Shown here: positions 18,762 to 21,451 of the stretch, piece after piece
How the letters are laid out: every line of letters begins with the position of its first letter
Numbering within the stretch: position 1 is the first letter of the stretch
DNA from: Phoronis ovalis
Taxonomy: Eukaryota; Phoronida; Phoronidae
Length of the DNA stretch: 21,451 nt
Assembly (NCBI GenBank): GCA_028565635.1
Contig: JAOXYB010101159.1
Location: forward strand, 1-21,451
Reading direction: 5' to 3'
Translations under genes and position numbers: made by a program
Notes under the pieces: model-generated
What the model saw: the letters and a program-made list of their open reading frames with translations, nothing else
Database searches by the model: none
Told to the model about the DNA's origin: nothing

Positions 18762-18900
18762 TTAGTGTCTGGTCTCCCTCCATTTTTCTGTGCATTTATC
18801 AACACATTCTTCCATGCGGATCATGACCTGATCCAACAAAAATTCGACAGCTTTACTTACATTCTGACCAGTAGCAGAACTCGTCTCAAAATAAGTCAAA
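18762..18900 (-). pseudogene. Rab27 paralogue exon 6' (frameshifted)
   Basis: The acceptor TATATTCCAG|TTTGA is kept. The frame gives [35 protein letters not shown], and then, after a 14-bp deletion, [10 protein letters not shown] and a TAA at 18762-18764. The old stop with its TGCAGCTGC codons survives out of frame at 18743-18751. EECVDK resembles vertebrate Rab27 more than the intact gene's VEYGDK does. Confidence 0.85.
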
Positions 18901-19606
18901 CTGGAATATACAAATATTATGGAATTAACATTTTAATAAAACACAAAATAGAAATTTTATTAGACAGTTAACCTGTGTATGATAGTCGGAGACATAAAAC
19001 AGCTTTTTTGCACCTGACGTAGCTTTGTTATTATTTATATCTCCGAACTGTCAAGTCTGAAATAAGTTTACTAGTAGATCAACAAAGGTGAGAGCGCAGT
19101 TTTAGAATTTATTTTTGTTGAAAAAAATGTGTATTATAAACATTTAAAATGAGCTACATGATTCACATTCACTTCTCTTTTCATTTTGACGTATGTATTT
19201 TGATTTTTTTATATCAATTTTTTATCCATTATGAAACAAATTGTAACTTTCATTTGATAATTACATTGAATTAAAATTGACATTTCAAAAACTGATAGTC
19301 TCAATTTATCTGTGAAGTGGAATTAATTGCCCAGAAGCGTCTGTATGTGATTATAATTATGAACGAGTGTTTAATCTTGTCAGTGAAAATGTATTAGTTA
19401 AGACTATACACTAAGACCCAATCTGATAAAAGCAGCACATAAAGATATCTTCTGAAAGTGGGTGTTCTTTGATATTCATCAGAAAATTCCTTCTCCAGTT
19501 ACAACCTTAGGGGTTACTAATGAAATACAAAGATAAAAACAAGTACTAAATGCTATAAACAGTGTTTAACTCATTTCCTGCATTGTGATTGGCTCATGAT
19601 AGTTAC

Positions 19607-19834
19607 CCATATTGTTCTGCTAGTTCCTGCGCCTTAGCCTTACTCACGACCCTTTGGTCCTCCAAATCCACTTTGTTTCCACAGAGAACAATATCTGGAT
19701 TTTCGCAATAAGCGTGTGTTTGTAACTGAACGATCCAATTACGTATATTTACAAATGACTGTTCATTGACAAGGTCAAATAACAATAGGAATCCCATGGC
19801 ATCACGGAAAAGTGATGTCGTTAAACTGCGGAAT
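19607..19834 (-). pseudogene. Rab27 paralogue exon 5' (open frame, acceptor lost)
   Basis: The frame is open for all 228 nt and reads [20 protein letters not shown] through [13 protein letters not shown] to LAEQY. The donor GG|GTAACT is kept. The expected acceptor reads TTGTAT|ATTCC instead of TTGTAG|ATTCC. A CCGCAG nine bases inside the exon could replace it in frame, costing three residues (RFR). Confidence 0.85.
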
Positions 19835-20051
19835 ATACAAGCAAATAAAAACATTCAACAACAAAACCGAAGTAAAATCTATTAGAGTAAGTTGTGAAAA
19901 TGTCAAAAGAAACATGTAAGTTCATTGACCAATTTAATTAATAATAAATTACTTATACTAATATAATAAAAACTGAAAAAAAAATTCCTAGTAACACAAG
20001 GAATAATAAATGTCAGTATTTGTACATCTCACTTATAAGAAACAAGAGACA

Positions 20052-20290
20052 ACTGTTACATATAATTAATAGTGTTACATTATAACAGTGTAGTCAGTTA
20101 TTTATAACAACTGTACAGTACAAAGCAATGGAAAACTGTTACATATAATTAATATTGTTATATTATAACAGTGTAGTCAGTTATTTATAACAACTGTACA
20201 GTACAAAGCAAGGGACAACTGTTACATATAAGTAATATTGTTATATTATAACAGTGTAGTCAGGTATTTATAACAACAGTACATTGAGGA
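20052..20290 (+). repeat. 83-bp tandem repeat, about three copies
   Basis: Units starting at 20052, 20135 and 20218 share ACTGTTACATATAA-TAAT, AACAGTGTAGTCAG and TATTTATAACAAC. The intact Rab27 intron has one unit at the matching place (about 12612-12680), so the array grew after the duplication. Confidence 0.85.
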
Positions 20291-20421
20291 ACTTATAAAT
20301 TAATTTTAGGTGAAACGGATGAATAAAGGTTGATGTACCTGGTCGAATTGGTTTCAAAACTGTGTTATTTATAACAAAAGATAAAAGTGCATATATTAAA
20401 GTATAGCATGAAATGAGTGTT

Positions 20422-21063
20422 TTAAGGCTAAGCTGGACCCTCGTCACGGTTTAAATAAAATTCATGAAAAATCCTGATTGCATTTTATTCATATAAAACT
20501 TTAACATTCATGCTGTATTATGTTGGTATTTTTAGACTTGTGTATGCAACGCACAAAATTTAATACATTTTTTATGACATCTCATTAAAATCTTAAGGCA
20601 CATCCTCCAGCAAAATCCTGCAGCTCTAATTGGAGCTAACTACGTTTTTAAGAAGTAAACGATACTTCCGTCTTTTAGTTTGAACGAATTGTAAATACTG
20701 TCAATAATCTTTGAATTATTAATTAATGTTTAAAAAAAGGTAACTTTTTATTTTCTAAAAACACAAAATTGATTATATAATCAAATCCCTGGTGCAATTC
20801 AAAAATGGTCTAAACCCAATTAAGGGAGTATTGATTAGTTGTTAAAAATATAGTTAGCCCGAATTTTTATTTACTGAGTTTTCCTGTTGGAGGTACATAA
20901 CGATTTTCATAGGGTGTAATTTAACACAATAGTTTGAAAATACTAGTAGGACATAGATTGAATGTTAAAGTTTAAGAAAACATTTCTTTTGAGGGAAAAA
21001 ATGTAATGCGGATTTTTCACGAATTTTAATTTAAACAGTGACGAGGGTCCATCTTAGCCTTAA
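20422..21063. mobile_element. TTAA-bounded MITE, copy 2
   Basis: A 642-bp element with terminal repeats TTAAGGCTAAGCTGGACC / CTCGTCACGGTTTAAAT and a matching right arm, at the same intronic position as 12816-13421. Both terminal repeats are more complete here than in copy 1, whose left arm lost the CTCGTCACG segment. No coding capacity. Confidence 0.8.
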
Positions 21064-21178
21064 GGCTGATGACCCTTTAGACACTAAAGTACCATGAGGT
21101 CATTGGCAGCTGAAAATACATTGTTTTCAGTTATGGATTAAACAACTCAAGTAAAATAAAATTACAATACTATGTCAC

Positions 21179-21264
21179 CTATCTAGACCAGCTGTAGCCC
21201 AAAGCTGTAAATGCACTCGTTGACTTTGTCCAATACTACCATCTGGAGAAGGTAACCGATGAAC
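21179..21264 (-). pseudogene. Rab27 paralogue exon 4' (altered switch II)
   Basis: Acceptor TTTTCAG|GTTC and donor ATAG|GTGACA are kept. The 86-nt exon encodes VHRLPSPDGSIGQSQRVH then LQLWATAGLD. Relative to the intact gene it lacks one Lys codon. It changes the Mg-coordinating Asp to Ala, the catalytic Gln to Leu and the next Glu to Asp. Confidence 0.85.
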
Positions 21265-21374
21265 CTGAAAATGTCAAGATATTCAATAAAAAGATCATTA
21301 TTCCTCTGCAGGTAAATAACCAGATGCAGAACACAGGGGGTTAACATATTATCAATTTACGTATAGGGATGATT

Positions 21375-21451
21375 AGAGACAGAGACAGAGACAGAGACAG
21401 AGACAGAGACAGAGACAGAGACAGAGACAGAGACAGAGACAGAGACAGAGA
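21375..21451 (+). repeat. (AGAGAC)n hexanucleotide array, runs off the window
   Basis: Perfect AGAGAC units from 21375 to the edge, about 13 visible. It stands where copy 1 has a GA microsatellite and is flanked on the left by the shared TATAGGGATGATTAG. Confidence 0.95.

Larger units (their letters stand above)
18762..21264 (-). pseudogene. degenerate tandem Rab27 paralogue, 3' exons only
   Basis: Three exon equivalents are present in Rab27 order: exon 4' (21264-21179), exon 5' (19834-19607) and exon 6' (18900-18762). Earlier exons, if any, lie beyond the right edge. Lesions: in exon 4' the WDTAGQE motif is WATAGLD and one codon (Lys) is missing; the exon 5' acceptor AG is AT; exon 6' has a 14-bp deletion that shifts frame to an early TAA and removes the Cys-Ser-Cys tail. 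Exon 5' itself is a full 228 nt with no stop. A soluble, GTPase-dead product is imaginable, but pseudogenisation is the simpler reading. I considered and rejected a processed copy, because introns are retained. Confidence 0.8.
18143..21451 (-). repeat. duplicated block, copy 2 (continues past the window)
   Basis: Collinear with 8951-13960 in the same orientation, with small differences throughout. It lacks the copy 1 segments 9028-9212, about 9740-11264 and about 13735-13845. The homology runs to the right edge, so more of the Rab27 duplicate probably lies beyond it. Confidence 0.85.

Noticed and set aside
18762-21264. Processed (retroposed) Rab27 pseudogene
   Set aside because: Introns, an intronic MITE and intergenic DNA are duplicated with the exons and there is no poly(A) tract, so it is a segmental duplication.

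Overview
This is intron-rich, AT-rich nuclear DNA from an animal. No bacterial, viral or organellar gene organisation is visible. The gene content, the TTAA-flanked inverted-repeat elements, the LINE reverse transcriptase debris and a retroviral-type tRNA-Pro primer binding site suit an invertebrate. A lophotrochozoan such as a mollusc is my best guess, but the lineage is an inference.

Both recognisable genes lie on the minus strand, and I assembled them exon by exon from splice sites, phase and protein similarity. (1) 1137-8082 is a five-exon gene for a small secreted protein: a signal peptide, nine Gly-X-Y collagen triplets and a C-terminal domain like collagen triple helix repeat-containing protein 1 (CTHRC1). 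The five exons join in phase to 199 residues and a stop codon. (2) 11275-16875 is a six-coding-exon Rab27 small GTPase gene of 231 residues, ending in the Cys-Ser-Cys prenylation signal. It has a second possible first coding exon at 16750-16777 that splices in the same phase. (3) From about 18143 to the right edge lies a second, tandem copy of the 3' half of the Rab27 locus (exons 6, 5 and 4 visible). This copy is degenerate: a destroyed splice acceptor, a 14-bp deletion that removes the prenylation motif, and substitutions in the catalytic WDTAGQE motif. It looks like a pseudogene, though its exon 5 reading frame is fully kept.

Layout: 1-1136, AT-rich flank and the 3' end of the CTHRC1-like gene; 1280-5330, large intron 4, with a dispersed-repeat cluster and a 2.8-kb element bounded by about 100-bp inverted repeats; 5331-8082, exons 4 to 1; 8083-8950, intergenic; 8951-13960, first copy of the duplicated block (LINE fragment, Rab27 3' flank with a foldback element, exons 6 to 4, a TTAA-bounded MITE, a GA microsatellite); 13961-16875, Rab27 exons 3 to 1; 16876-18142, the Rab27 5' flank, then a junction packed with mobile-element pieces (LTR-element primer binding site, MITE end, LINE FTDD-box fragment); 18143-21451, second copy of the block, ending in an AGAGAC hexanucleotide array.

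The two genes are not an operon and have no obvious functional link. Rab27 governs docking of secretory granules and the CTHRC1-like product is secreted, but adjacency is no evidence of cooperation. I found no new multi-gene system. The most interesting signals are in Rab27: switchable N-termini, tandem duplicated splice donors, and a broken paralogue whose surviving exon looks more family-typical than the intact gene's.
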